Positions 13,796-19,713 of a stretch of 20,273 bases of DNA are shown in pieces. The position numbers were made by a program, and so were the translations under genes. This DNA is from a virus. The notes under the pieces were generated by a model, which saw nothing but the letters and a program-made list of their open reading frames with translations, made no database searches and had not been told where the DNA came from. Position 1 is the first letter of the stretch. Every line of letters begins with the position of its first letter. The DNA lies in IMG/VR virus record IMGVR_UViG_3300035228_000053, positions 1 through 20,273 of that record; one strand, written 5' to 3'.

Positions 13796-14242
13796 TTATT
13801 TGGAATAGAAGTTCCAGTCTCTACGTCTATGATGATCGGGTACTACTTTACTCAATTCAACAGTCAGTAACCCATTCTCAAAAGCAACTGATCTAACTTC
13901 CGTTTCATCACCGAGTGTCCAAGATCTGGTGAAAGATCTCTGAGCCATTCCTCTGTGGTGGTATGTTGGTTCTTCTTTTGGTTCTTCTTTTGTTCCTTCG
14001 ACAAATAGTTTTCCGTCTTGAGTGTAAACATTTAATTCTTTTTGTTTAAATCCAGCAAGTGCCAGTTCAAGTCGTGATTCCGTATTGCTGATTTGAACTA
14101 GGTTGTATGGAGGATAATTCCCCTGCGTTTCATGGACGTGGGATAATCTATCAAATATATCATCCATACCGATGCTATACTTATTTATACGGTCTACCAA
14201 AGAATTTAAATCAGCAGAATGAAACTTCTGAATGTTTACCAT
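13796..14242 (-). CDS. hsp20: Small heat shock protein (Hsp20/alpha-crystallin)
   Basis: A 148-aa holdase chaperone of the IbpA type, common in T4-like cyanophages. The alpha-crystallin domain spans about 43-130: YNLVQISNTESRLELALAGF, then GKLFVEGTKEE, RSFTRSW, and the family hallmark ENGLLTVELSK near the end. No C-terminal I-x-I motif is visible; the protein ends in a basic-aromatic RRRDWNFYSK, unlike many bacterial Hsp20s. ATG 14242 has a strong AAGGAGAA site. It stands alone between the RegA terminator and the micropeptide genes, so it needs its own promoter, which I cannot define with confidence. Role in assembly or host-protein stabilisation is inferred from the family. Confidence 0.92.
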   Translation of the reverse strand: MVNIQKFHSADLNSLVDRINKYSIGMDDIFDRLSHVHETQGNYPPYNLVQISNTESRLELALAGFKQKELNVYTQDGKLFVEGTKEEPKEEPTYHHRGMAQRSFTRSWTLGDETEVRSVAFENGLLTVELSKVVPDHHRRRDWNFYSK

Positions 14243-14317
14243 TGTACTTCTCCTTTTAAAGCGAGATTAGATTGTGTGGACCCCGAAGGCATCCAATACT
14301 ATTTAAGCATAAAACAT

Positions 14318-14341
14318 AAAAAAAGGGGACAGTGAATCCCC
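14318..14341 (-). terminator. Intrinsic terminator after regA
   Basis: GGGGA (14341-14337) pairs with TCCCC (14329-14325) around a seven-base loop, followed by seven T residues (14324-14318) on the minus strand. It lies just after the regA stop and closes the clamp-loader operon. A run of T on the plus strand side could make it bidirectional, although no plus-strand gene is seen. Confidence 0.8.
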
Positions 14342-14348
14342 TACTTTT

Positions 14349-14780
14349 TTATTCGGTTGTTTCTACTTTCTTCTTCTTACCGATATTATACTTGGTCTCA
14401 AGCACCCACTCGTGCTTCTCCTTATATGCTAGGACCTTGATTTGATTCAAGGGTGCAATGTCTGTGACCTTCTCTGGTGAAATAACGCTCACCAGACCCC
14501 AGTCACAAAGCAGTTGAATAATTCTGTTGCGTCTCTGGACATCATTCACCGTCAGGTTAGCATGCTTGCCGTCCAGGGCAAACAGTTCCTTAAAGTGGAC
14601 AATGTAATATCGTCCCTGCTTATGCAGAATATGGCAGGACTGATAAATTTTTTTCTCTTTACGGGATGCAACCCCGATACGTGTCAGAGTTTCACGAACC
14701 TTTAGAAAGTCATCTGGTTCATTCAACGTAACTTCAATCATTTGGTCCGCTGACCAGCGAACTTCAGGTTCTTGAATCAT
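14349..14780 (-). CDS. regA: RegA translational repressor
   Basis: A 143-aa mRNA-binding repressor of early phage genes. From residue 14 it follows T4 RegA closely: MIEVTLNEPDDFLKV, TLTRIGVA, YQSCHILHKQG, YYIVHFKELF, DWGL and KHEWVLETKYNIG all have direct counterparts. It has 13 extra residues at the N-terminus relative to T4 (122 aa). The longer start is supported by GGAGG seven bases before ATG 14780 and by the ATGA overlap with the gp62 stop. T4 RegA binds ribosome-binding regions of early mRNAs, including gp44 and gp45. The gene order gp45, gp44, gp62, regA is retained here with insertions. An intrinsic terminator follows. Confidence 0.95.
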   Translation of the reverse strand: MIQEPEVRWSADQMIEVTLNEPDDFLKVRETLTRIGVASRKEKKIYQSCHILHKQGRYYIVHFKELFALDGKHANLTVNDVQRRNRIIQLLCDWGLVSVISPEKVTDIAPLNQIKVLAYKEKHEWVLETKYNIGKKKKVETTE

Positions 14781-15151
14781 CTTTTTCCTCCAGTCTCAAA
14801 TTTAGATTTAATGAATAATAATTGTTCTTTGGTAAGAATGCTCAGAGCCTGTTTTGCTTTCTCGTTATTATATCCATAATAACGTTTGACATAATCTAAA
14901 TCTCTGATCTCGTCCTTTCGGAGCCACGGAGAGAATCTTTTCCGTTTCCTCACACTATTTAGCATGAACGAATACTGGAGGTTCGGATCTAAATGTGAAT
15001 TTAGATTCATTTCATTTGCATACAGAACTGTGTCCAGTTGACCGGACATACAGCGATTTACAATGTATGCTGGATATTTTGCGTCTGGATCTTCAAGGCG
15101 AAGATCTCTCTTGTTAATGTTGATGGAATTCAACCAATCTTTTAGTTCCAA
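14777..15151 (-). CDS. 62: Clamp loader small subunit (T4 gp62)
   Basis: With gp44 it forms the clamp loader that opens gp45 and loads it on primer ends. The assignment rests on position between gp44 and regA and on the segment NEMNLNSHLDPNLQYSFML followed by KRKRFSPW, which parallels the T4 gp62 core (YAMNLIGSGL, then NYLMAAVPRGKRYGKW). I start at TTG 15151, ten bases after AGGAG, giving 124 aa; the frame is open ten codons further to 15181, but those codons overlap the Shine-Dalgarno. It overlaps the end of the 54-aa membrane gene. It is shorter than T4 gp62 (187 aa), as expected for cyanophage forms. Confidence 0.85.
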   Translation of the reverse strand: MELKDWLNSININKRDLRLEDPDAKYPAYIVNRCMSGQLDTVLYANEMNLNSHLDPNLQYSFMLNSVRKRKRFSPWLRKDEIRDLDYVKRYYGYNNEKAKQALSILTKEQLLFIKSKFETGGKR

Positions 15152-15306
15152 TGTCGGATCACTCCTGCAATAATAAAACAATTAGTAACGAGATAAGAAA
15201 GAAATATAGCACTCCGTACCATAACCACGTAGTTATCATACCTGTGGGTTTTGTCATCAGAGAAACTCCCTAAACTATATTTCCAAATACGTCCCAGTCT
15301 TTTCAT
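15142..15306 (-). CDS. Small membrane protein, 54 aa
   Basis: Starts MKRLGRIWKYSLGSFSDD, with a basic N-terminus and one predicted transmembrane helix (about 33-50, AIFLSYLV then CFIIAGV) and the end IRHWN. ATG 15306 overlaps the TGA of the previous gene (ATGA). Its stop lies inside the gp62 start region, so translation of gp62 may depend on it. Similar small membrane proteins are, as I recall, common next to replication genes in cyanomyoviruses; function unknown. A competing 32-aa frame in the same DNA is less credible. Confidence 0.75.
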   Translation of the reverse strand: MKRLGRIWKYSLGSFSDDKTHRYDNYVVMVRSAIFLSYLVTNCFIIAGVIRHWN

Positions 15307-15452
15307 CCGTTCTTAGTCTTGTTCCTGATAATAATCTGGTCGTTCTCGTAATCTGCTACGAACTCAAGAACATCTTCATGGTCCCAAAGCAACTCTTCAT
15401 AGAGTGCATTGAGTTTTCCCATATCCTCATATAACTGATTGGGGTTTGTCAT
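15303..15452 (-). CDS. Hypothetical acidic protein, 49 aa
   Basis: Starts MTNPNQLYEDMGKLNALYEE, then LLWDHEDVLEFVADYEND and a short basic end. It is a strongly acidic, helical protein without a recognised domain. ATG 15452 lies 26 nt inside the methylase gene and has no clear Shine-Dalgarno. The ATGA link to the 54-aa membrane gene and the compositional bias support it as real. Confidence 0.72.
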   Translation of the reverse strand: MTNPNQLYEDMGKLNALYEELLWDHEDVLEFVADYENDQIIIRNKTKNG

Positions 15453-16269
15453 AATTAAACAGTAAAAGTTCCTTTCGTTCTTTTTGCTCGCGCATATACT
15501 CGCCTACAGATCTCATTGTGTATGTAAGGTCAAACTCACCTACTTCCCACCCTTGGAACCTTTCTTTGACCAGTTGAGACGAATTGTAAGATATGAGTTG
15601 AGGACCAATAGACCGATCACAATCGGCAGCAAAATCGTCGTGGTTGAATCCGTTATGCATACTCCCCTTCCTTCCATATAGATTATCTCGTATGTCGTAG
15701 GGGGGATCAAGGTAGGTGAAGCACTCTTTGTTATCAGTAAGGAGTTGTTCATAACTGAGATTAGTAATTTTCCAATCTTTGATTAATTGGGAATACCCTG
15801 TAAGTTTTTCGATGCCTCGCATTGAGAAGTTGGAGACACTTGCTTGTTTGCTGAAGGATGATGATTCAGTGAGACCACTAAAACTACACTTATTAACGAT
15901 ATAAAAAGCAACTGCGCGAGATAAATCCGATTCATTATAGTCATTTACAGTCTCCTTTGACTTCAAAAATAGATCTTTAGCAGATCCAGGTTCAGGGTGC
16001 TGTGACTTCAGTTCACCAATTCTCTCAGCAAGATCAGCACCAGAATCCTGTAGGACCCTCCAGAAGTTATATAGAGGTTTATATAAGTCATTTACCCAGA
16101 TATCCAAGTGAGGATACTTCTTAGTGACGTGAATGGCAACACTGCCCCCACCAAGAAATGGTTCATGATATTCTTTATACTCCCTCAGGTCAGGGAAATA
16201 CACATCCATCTTTTGGCAAGCACGAGACTTACCGCCTGGATATCTTAAAGGGGTTTTATAGGACTTCAT
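15427..16269 (-). CDS. dam: Dam-type N6-adenine DNA methyltransferase (D12 class)
   Basis: A 280-aa SAM-dependent adenine methylase. Motif X is PLRYPGGKSR (7-16), the SAM-binding motif I is EPFLGGGSV (36-44) and the catalytic motif IV is DPPY (188-191), in the order of the D12 (Dam) class. The ATG at 16269 shares a base with the preceding stop (TGATG). The gene is inserted, with several small genes, between gp44 and gp62, which are adjacent in T4. The recognised site (GATC or other) cannot be read from the sequence. No cognate restriction gene is seen, so it is probably an orphan methylase for self-marking, host-restriction escape or repair timing. Confidence 0.92.
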   Translation of the reverse strand: MKSYKTPLRYPGGKSRACQKMDVYFPDLREYKEYHEPFLGGGSVAIHVTKKYPHLDIWVNDLYKPLYNFWRVLQDSGADLAERIGELKSQHPEPGSAKDLFLKSKETVNDYNESDLSRAVAFYIVNKCSFSGLTESSSFSKQASVSNFSMRGIEKLTGYSQLIKDWKITNLSYEQLLTDNKECFTYLDPPYDIRDNLYGRKGSMHNGFNHDDFAADCDRSIGPQLISYNSSQLVKERFQGWEVGEFDLTYTMRSVGEYMREQKERKELLLFNYDKPQSVI

Positions 16270-16553
16270 CACAGAATGAGTTTCTTTTCAGGAGTGGTGA
16301 TACCACCGAACATTTCACTATACTTGTTTTTTACAGTAGGGTCAACTGCTGCGATATAAACAATGAACTGTCGTCCTATTGTAATCTCGGGTTCTTGCTT
16401 ATCAACCACAGTTGCCCAAGGGATAAATCCAACACTCTGTTGTTGAGGAACACAGACCAGTCCATTCCTTACAGTGATAGTCTCATCATTCTCTTCAACA
16501 ATCTCAGCAACGATCTCTTCGCCAGTGCTGATGCGTAACAGTTTTACATTCAT
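16269..16553 (-). CDS. Sm-like-looking hypothetical protein, 94 aa
   Basis: Starts MNVKLLRISTGEEIVAEIVEE at ATG 16553 after AGGAACTAAA and in ATGA overlap with the previous gene. The protein is nearly all beta by pattern: a strand with GEEIVAEI, VRNGLVCVP, FIPWATVV, then RQFIVYIAAVDP and a short KYSEMF helix. It resembles the two genes before gp43, so the window holds three likely paralogues. A small barrel fold is inferred. It lies just ahead of the methylase in the clamp-loader operon. Function unknown. Confidence 0.8.
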   Translation of the reverse strand: MNVKLLRISTGEEIVAEIVEENDETITVRNGLVCVPQQQSVGFIPWATVVDKQEPEITIGRQFIVYIAAVDPTVKNKYSEMFGGITTPEKKLIL

Positions 16554-16732
16554 TTTAGTTCCTGATAGTGTTTAATTAGTCTTTCAATTTGCTTCTTGTC
16601 TGTGCCGCAAGGGGCATTCCTTAAACAGATAAGAGTAGCAGCAGTATCTGAGATTGTGGGTTTGATAGTAAATCCCCACTTATCAACTTCACCTTCAGTG
16701 GGTGCTTCAACGTAATCGAATTCATGTGGCAT
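16550..16732 (-). CDS. Hypothetical protein, 60 aa
   Basis: Starts MPHEFDYVEAPTEGEVDKWG. It has an acidic N-terminus, a central ISDTAATLICLRNAPCG segment and a basic helical end (QIERLIKHYQELK). Linked by TAATG to the gene before and ATGA to the gene after, with a G-rich stretch upstream as ribosome-binding site. No family recognised. Confidence 0.75.
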   Translation of the reverse strand: MPHEFDYVEAPTEGEVDKWGFTIKPTISDTAATLICLRNAPCGTDKKQIERLIKHYQELK

Positions 16733-16920
16733 TAAAATCCCCCACCTTTACCTTTTTTCTTTGATTTAGGTAACATCTCTTTTAGTTCTTTTTCAGAGTA
16801 GTGATCGTAGAGTTGAAGCATACGATCTAGTGCATATTGAAACTGAGAACCAGCACTCATCTTACTGAGCATATGATGTGCTACATCATATCTGAGTTCC
16901 TCTAGTTCGTTCTTATTCAC
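16732..16920 (-). CDS. Hypothetical protein, 62 aa (GTG start)
   Basis: Starts at GTG 16920 in a GTGA overlap with the gp44 stop. The product is helical (NELEELRYDVAHHMLSKM, then ALDRMLQLYDHYSEKEL) with a Lys/Gly-rich end. No ribosome-binding site of its own is evident, so it is probably coupled to gp44. Function unknown; its place suggests co-regulation with the clamp loader. Confidence 0.75.
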   Translation of the reverse strand: MNKNELEELRYDVAHHMLSKMSAGSQFQYALDRMLQLYDHYSEKELKEMLPKSKKKGKGGGF

Positions 16921-17858
16921 TTGAACTCACATTCAACCATAATTTCAGTCATTGCCGCCAAGAGATTGATTTCTTGGTCTGCTACAAATGCCGATTGATA
17001 CTGATACTTAGCAACAATGAGCACAGCAGCAGCAATGCTAGGACCGTCCAGAACTTCGTAAAGAGCATCGTAAGCACGACGCAGAAGTACATTAGGATCA
17101 TTGTCCAGATTAGAAACGATCCACTTACGGACTTCAGTAAAGTTCTTCTCCTTGAGATTCTTGACCAGATCATTTACTGCGATATCCCCAAACGACGCAA
17201 GGATCCCCGAATCAATCTTACCAGCCACGGAGTATCGCTGACACTCGTTAAGGACTCGTCTCCAGTCTGGGAAGTGCTTTCCGATGAGTTCAGCGAGTAC
17301 TTTATTTTCGTACTCGATGCCTTCACCTGTGAGGATTTCTTGAAGTCTAGCGAAGAAACCGTTGGCAATCTTTGCTCGTTCTTTTCCTTTGATCCCAAAC
17401 TCAACGACTGTGCATCGGGAGTGGAGTGGTTCGAGAATTTTATTTTTGTAGTTACAGGTGAAGATGAATCTGCAGTTACCAGCAAACTCCTCAATAAACG
17501 CCCGTAAACAGAGTTGTACATCATTGGACGTGTTATCTGCTTCATCAATGATGATGACTTTGTGTTTTGCAGTTGCTTGAAGCGATACGGTCGAAGCAAA
17601 GTTCTTCGCATTGTTTCTGACAGTATCCAAGAATCGTCCTTCATCGGACCCATTGATGACATAAAAATCTACTCCTAGTTCATTGCACAGTGCTTTTGCT
17701 ACTGTAGTCTTACCGATTCCTGGAGGACCCGCTAGTAGCATGTTGGGAATCTCACCCTTATTTAGAAAATCTTGGAACATTTTCTTTGTATCTTCAGGAA
17801 GGATACATTCCTGAATGGTCTGTGGTCGATACTTCTCGACCCAGATAAAGTTACTCAT
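16917..17858 (-). CDS. 44: Clamp loader large subunit, AAA+ ATPase (T4 gp44)
   Basis: A 313-aa AAA+ ATPase that, with gp62, loads the gp45 clamp. It begins MSNFIWVEKYRPQTI, matching the T4 start LEQKYRPSTI. Walker A is GPPGIGKTT (about 44-52), Walker B is IIIDEAD (about 102-108) and the SRC arginine-finger motif is LHSRC (147-149). The C-terminal collar keeps FPDWRRVLNE, parallel to T4 FPDFRKTIGE. I use ATG 17858, three bases after the previous stop; an upstream TTG would add four residues. Length matches T4 gp44 (319 aa). T4 gp44 mRNA is a RegA target. Confidence 0.96.
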   Translation of the reverse strand: MSNFIWVEKYRPQTIQECILPEDTKKMFQDFLNKGEIPNMLLAGPPGIGKTTVAKALCNELGVDFYVINGSDEGRFLDTVRNNAKNFASTVSLQATAKHKVIIIDEADNTSNDVQLCLRAFIEEFAGNCRFIFTCNYKNKILEPLHSRCTVVEFGIKGKERAKIANGFFARLQEILTGEGIEYENKVLAELIGKHFPDWRRVLNECQRYSVAGKIDSGILASFGDIAVNDLVKNLKEKNFTEVRKWIVSNLDNDPNVLLRRAYDALYEVLDGPSIAAAVLIVAKYQYQSAFVADQEINLLAAMTEIMVECEFK

Positions 17859-17860
17859 AA

Positions 17861-18373
17861 TCAAATCCAATCAGGTTTACGGTGGGGGAGACGAAGGTAA
17901 TTATCGCACACCCAAGGTTTAGATGCAATATACATCTTGTAAGCAGTGAAAATATCAATGCTTGTATCGTACTTATACTCGTCAGGTCCTGCAAAGACAA
18001 AAGGAGTATGGTCATCCCATTTCACATAAGGAATGATTTCATCAGCAGCAAGGAGAGTTTTAAAGCAAGTATGACATTTACCATATCGAGTGAAATACTC
18101 TTCACATAATGCTATACCGTGAGCAAGCAACCATCTAGAGTTTTCTACAGTCTCGTTTGCCCACTTGGTGCATGGGTGATTACGGAACGCTCCCTTCTCT
18201 GTAGCATAGGGTGTGCCGTCTGCCTTAGGCAAAGTACCGTAACCATGACCCCACTTGTCTGATGCAACGATAGCGAGCATCTGACACGTCTCCAGAGGCA
18301 TCTTGACGATGTGCTTGTCAGGTAGAATCTCTGCAGACTTCCATGGAGATTCGTCAGTCACAAAAATGTTCAT
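17861..18373 (-). CDS. Conserved hypothetical phage protein, 170 aa
   Basis: Starts MNIFVTDESPWKSAEILPDK at ATG 18373 (ATGA overlap with the previous gene). A conserved-looking N-terminal pattern, DKHIVKMPLETCQMLA, is followed by RNHPCTKWA, W and Y rich helices, CHTCF and LRLPHRKPDWI. Proteins beginning MNIF...DKHVVKM...E occur widely in tailed phages, mostly unnamed. Several His, Cys and Asp residues could bind metal or form an active site. I do not assign a function. It is co-transcribed between gp45 and gp44, positions that are adjacent in T4. Confidence 0.82.
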   Translation of the reverse strand: MNIFVTDESPWKSAEILPDKHIVKMPLETCQMLAIVASDKWGHGYGTLPKADGTPYATEKGAFRNHPCTKWANETVENSRWLLAHGIALCEEYFTRYGKCHTCFKTLLAADEIIPYVKWDDHTPFVFAGPDEYKYDTSIDIFTAYKMYIASKPWVCDNYLRLPHRKPDWI

Positions 18374-18561
18374 AATAAATGTGTTAGGGAAATCACTAAT
18401 AGGAATGATATCATAGTAACAACATCCCAGGATTTTGTCCGTATAAAGTAAGGAATCGATATACTATCTCCAATCATTTGGAGACCGACACCTACAGTTG
18501 TGTTTACATGGAGAATAATAAAATAGGCAAGGATCACAAGACCACTGCCTATTATCCTCAT
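18370..18561 (-). CDS. Small membrane protein, 63 aa
   Basis: Starts MRIIGSGLVILAYFIILHVN at ATG 18561, just after the gp45 stop. Two to three hydrophobic segments are visible (about 3-19, 22-34 and 47-62), with GDSISIPYFIRTKSWD between them. A TTG-initiated extension into gp45 is possible but less likely. The stop overlaps the next ATG. It resembles a half-sized transporter repeat (SemiSWEET-like in outline), but this is only an impression; function unknown. Confidence 0.75.
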   Translation of the reverse strand: MRIIGSGLVILAYFIILHVNTTVGVGLQMIGDSISIPYFIRTKSWDVVTMISFLLVISLTHLL

Positions 18562-18568
18562 AGGGACA

Positions 18569-19237
18569 TCAGCCAAACGTTGAGTCGGGTTCAAGTGCAA
18601 TAAAGTATGTCAGGTTAAAGTTGTTGTTAACAAATCTTGCCAACAATTTCTGGGAGATAACAACCTCGTATGTTCCAGGGAGAATCTTGATGTTCTCAAC
18701 CTTGAAGTTGAAACTGAACTCTTGATCGGTCAAACCGACGTTGATTGAGTATTCGTTAGAAGTATCATTCTTCTTGTCACGAACAACCAGTTTGACTACA
18801 CCTGCTTCACCAACTGCTACCAGATCGGGGAGTTGATAGACCGCAGATGCCTTCAGGAGCGACTGTAGTTGGGTGCTATCAAGTTTAAAGCAAACGTCTT
18901 CTGTGGGCAGTTGAATAGACTTCTCAGGCGGAGAAACAATCACACTGGGGTCTGCAAAGAAGTACTTCGTCTTACGGTCCTTGCCCTCACGGATGGTCAG
19001 GTTTGACTGGTTAGGGAATTCAATAGAAGGGTTGTCGTGTAGAGTAACACCATTCAGGAATTGCACCAGGTCGTAAATTGCAAAGTCCTGAGGAATCTCT
19101 TCTTCAATCTCTGCCTCTGCCAGGATATTCTTCATCACAGACATGGTGCGGAGAGTATTGCCTTTCTTGAATGCAATAGACTGATTGATAGAAGCAAAGT
19201 TCTTAAGGAGGTTGACAGTTTTTTCAGACAGTTTCAT
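18569..19237 (-). CDS. 45: Sliding clamp (T4 gp45)
   Basis: A 222-aa DNA polymerase processivity clamp; in T4 a homotrimeric ring that also activates late transcription by touching gp33 and gp55. The start MKLSEKTVNLLKNFASIN matches T4 MKLSKDTTALLKNFATIN; later segments IYDLVQFL, ADPSVIV, QSLLKAS and FIALEPDST also have T4 counterparts. I use ATG 19237; an ATG two codons earlier (19243) overlaps the preceding stop and could equally be used. It is first of the clamp/clamp-loader genes and is downstream of a perfect sigma70-type promoter at 19713-19685. Confidence 0.95.
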   Translation of the reverse strand: MKLSEKTVNLLKNFASINQSIAFKKGNTLRTMSVMKNILAEAEIEEEIPQDFAIYDLVQFLNGVTLHDNPSIEFPNQSNLTIREGKDRKTKYFFADPSVIVSPPEKSIQLPTEDVCFKLDSTQLQSLLKASAVYQLPDLVAVGEAGVVKLVVRDKKNDTSNEYSINVGLTDQEFSFNFKVENIKILPGTYEVVISQKLLARFVNNNFNLTYFIALEPDSTFG

Positions 19238-19239
19238 AG

Positions 19240-19686
19240 TCATTGATTGTAAGTTTCACGTTTGGCGTTTTTGTCATTGAAGTGCATTAGAAGAACAGCA
19301 TAATGCAGAATCTTCATAATGTCACGTCGGGCAGTGCCCTTCTTATCGTAGCGAGAGGCATACTTGAGGATATTGGATCGGCAAAATGCCTCACCATCAC
19401 CACAAGCTTCAATAAGATCGAGAGTTTGAATCTTATCATCACCAGCAGAATAGTGCTGTTGATATGTTCCCGAAATGTACTCTGAGATTTCTTTGAGGAT
19501 TTCTACCTCACTATATTTGTATCGGTTGGATTCGTTATTCATATCAAGGTTGATTTGGTATTCTAGATCACTATGACCCCATGGCGGCATGGATGGATCT
19601 GATGCATCTCTATTACGATCGTAATCGTAATAATACTTTGAATGTTCTATCATTTCATCATAAAGTAGGGACCAAGCATTCGTCAT
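19240..19686 (-). CDS. DUF3310-like protein
   Basis: A 148-aa protein starting MTNAWSLLYDEMIEHSKYYY. The C-terminal third, DKIQTLDLIEACGDGEAF then NILKYASRYDKKGTARRDIMK and a hydrophobic helix, matches the DUF3310 pattern found in phage proteins sometimes labelled nucleotide kinase-like; biochemical role unknown. The N-terminal half is Tyr/Asp/Asn rich. The ATG (19686) overlaps the -10 box of a perfect promoter, so transcripts from that promoter would lack this start and could begin translation at ATG 19653 instead. The earlier in-frame TTG at 19713 is the -35 hexamer itself and is unlikely as a start. Confidence 0.75.
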   Translation of the reverse strand: MTNAWSLLYDEMIEHSKYYYDYDRNRDASDPSMPPWGHSDLEYQINLDMNNESNRYKYSEVEILKEISEYISGTYQQHYSAGDDKIQTLDLIEACGDGEAFCRSNILKYASRYDKKGTARRDIMKILHYAVLLMHFNDKNAKRETYNQ

Positions 19687-19713
19687 TATATCAAAATTCC
19701 ATAGAATTGTCAA
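19685..19713 (-). promoter_or_regulatory. Perfect consensus sigma70-type promoter (clamp operon)
   Basis: TTGACA at 19713-19708, 17-nt spacer, TATAAT at 19690-19685, all twelve core bases at optimal spacing. It spans the cobS stop, and the -10 overlaps the DUF3310 start codon. Predicted start near 19678, so the RNA begins inside the DUF3310 gene and reaches gp45 and the clamp-loader genes. Confidence 0.8.

Noticed and set aside
14298-14310. TATGCTTAA, resembling a T4 MotA box, and TTAAATA upstream of hsp20
   Set aside because: No TATAAT lies at the required distance, cyanophages are not known to carry MotA, and TTAAATA differs from the late consensus. I leave the hsp20 promoter undefined.
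15159-15257. A 32-codon minus-strand frame (MTKPTGMITTW...) with one hydrophobic helix before gp62
   Set aside because: It shares DNA with the 54-aa frame at 15142-15306, which has an ATGA link to its neighbour and a sequence resembling known cyanophage small membrane proteins. Both are unlikely to be used.
16974-17507. A 177-codon plus-strand open frame antisense to gp44
   Set aside because: It lies fully within the strongly supported gp44 gene and shows no recognisable domain. All other plus-strand frames were rejected on similar grounds.
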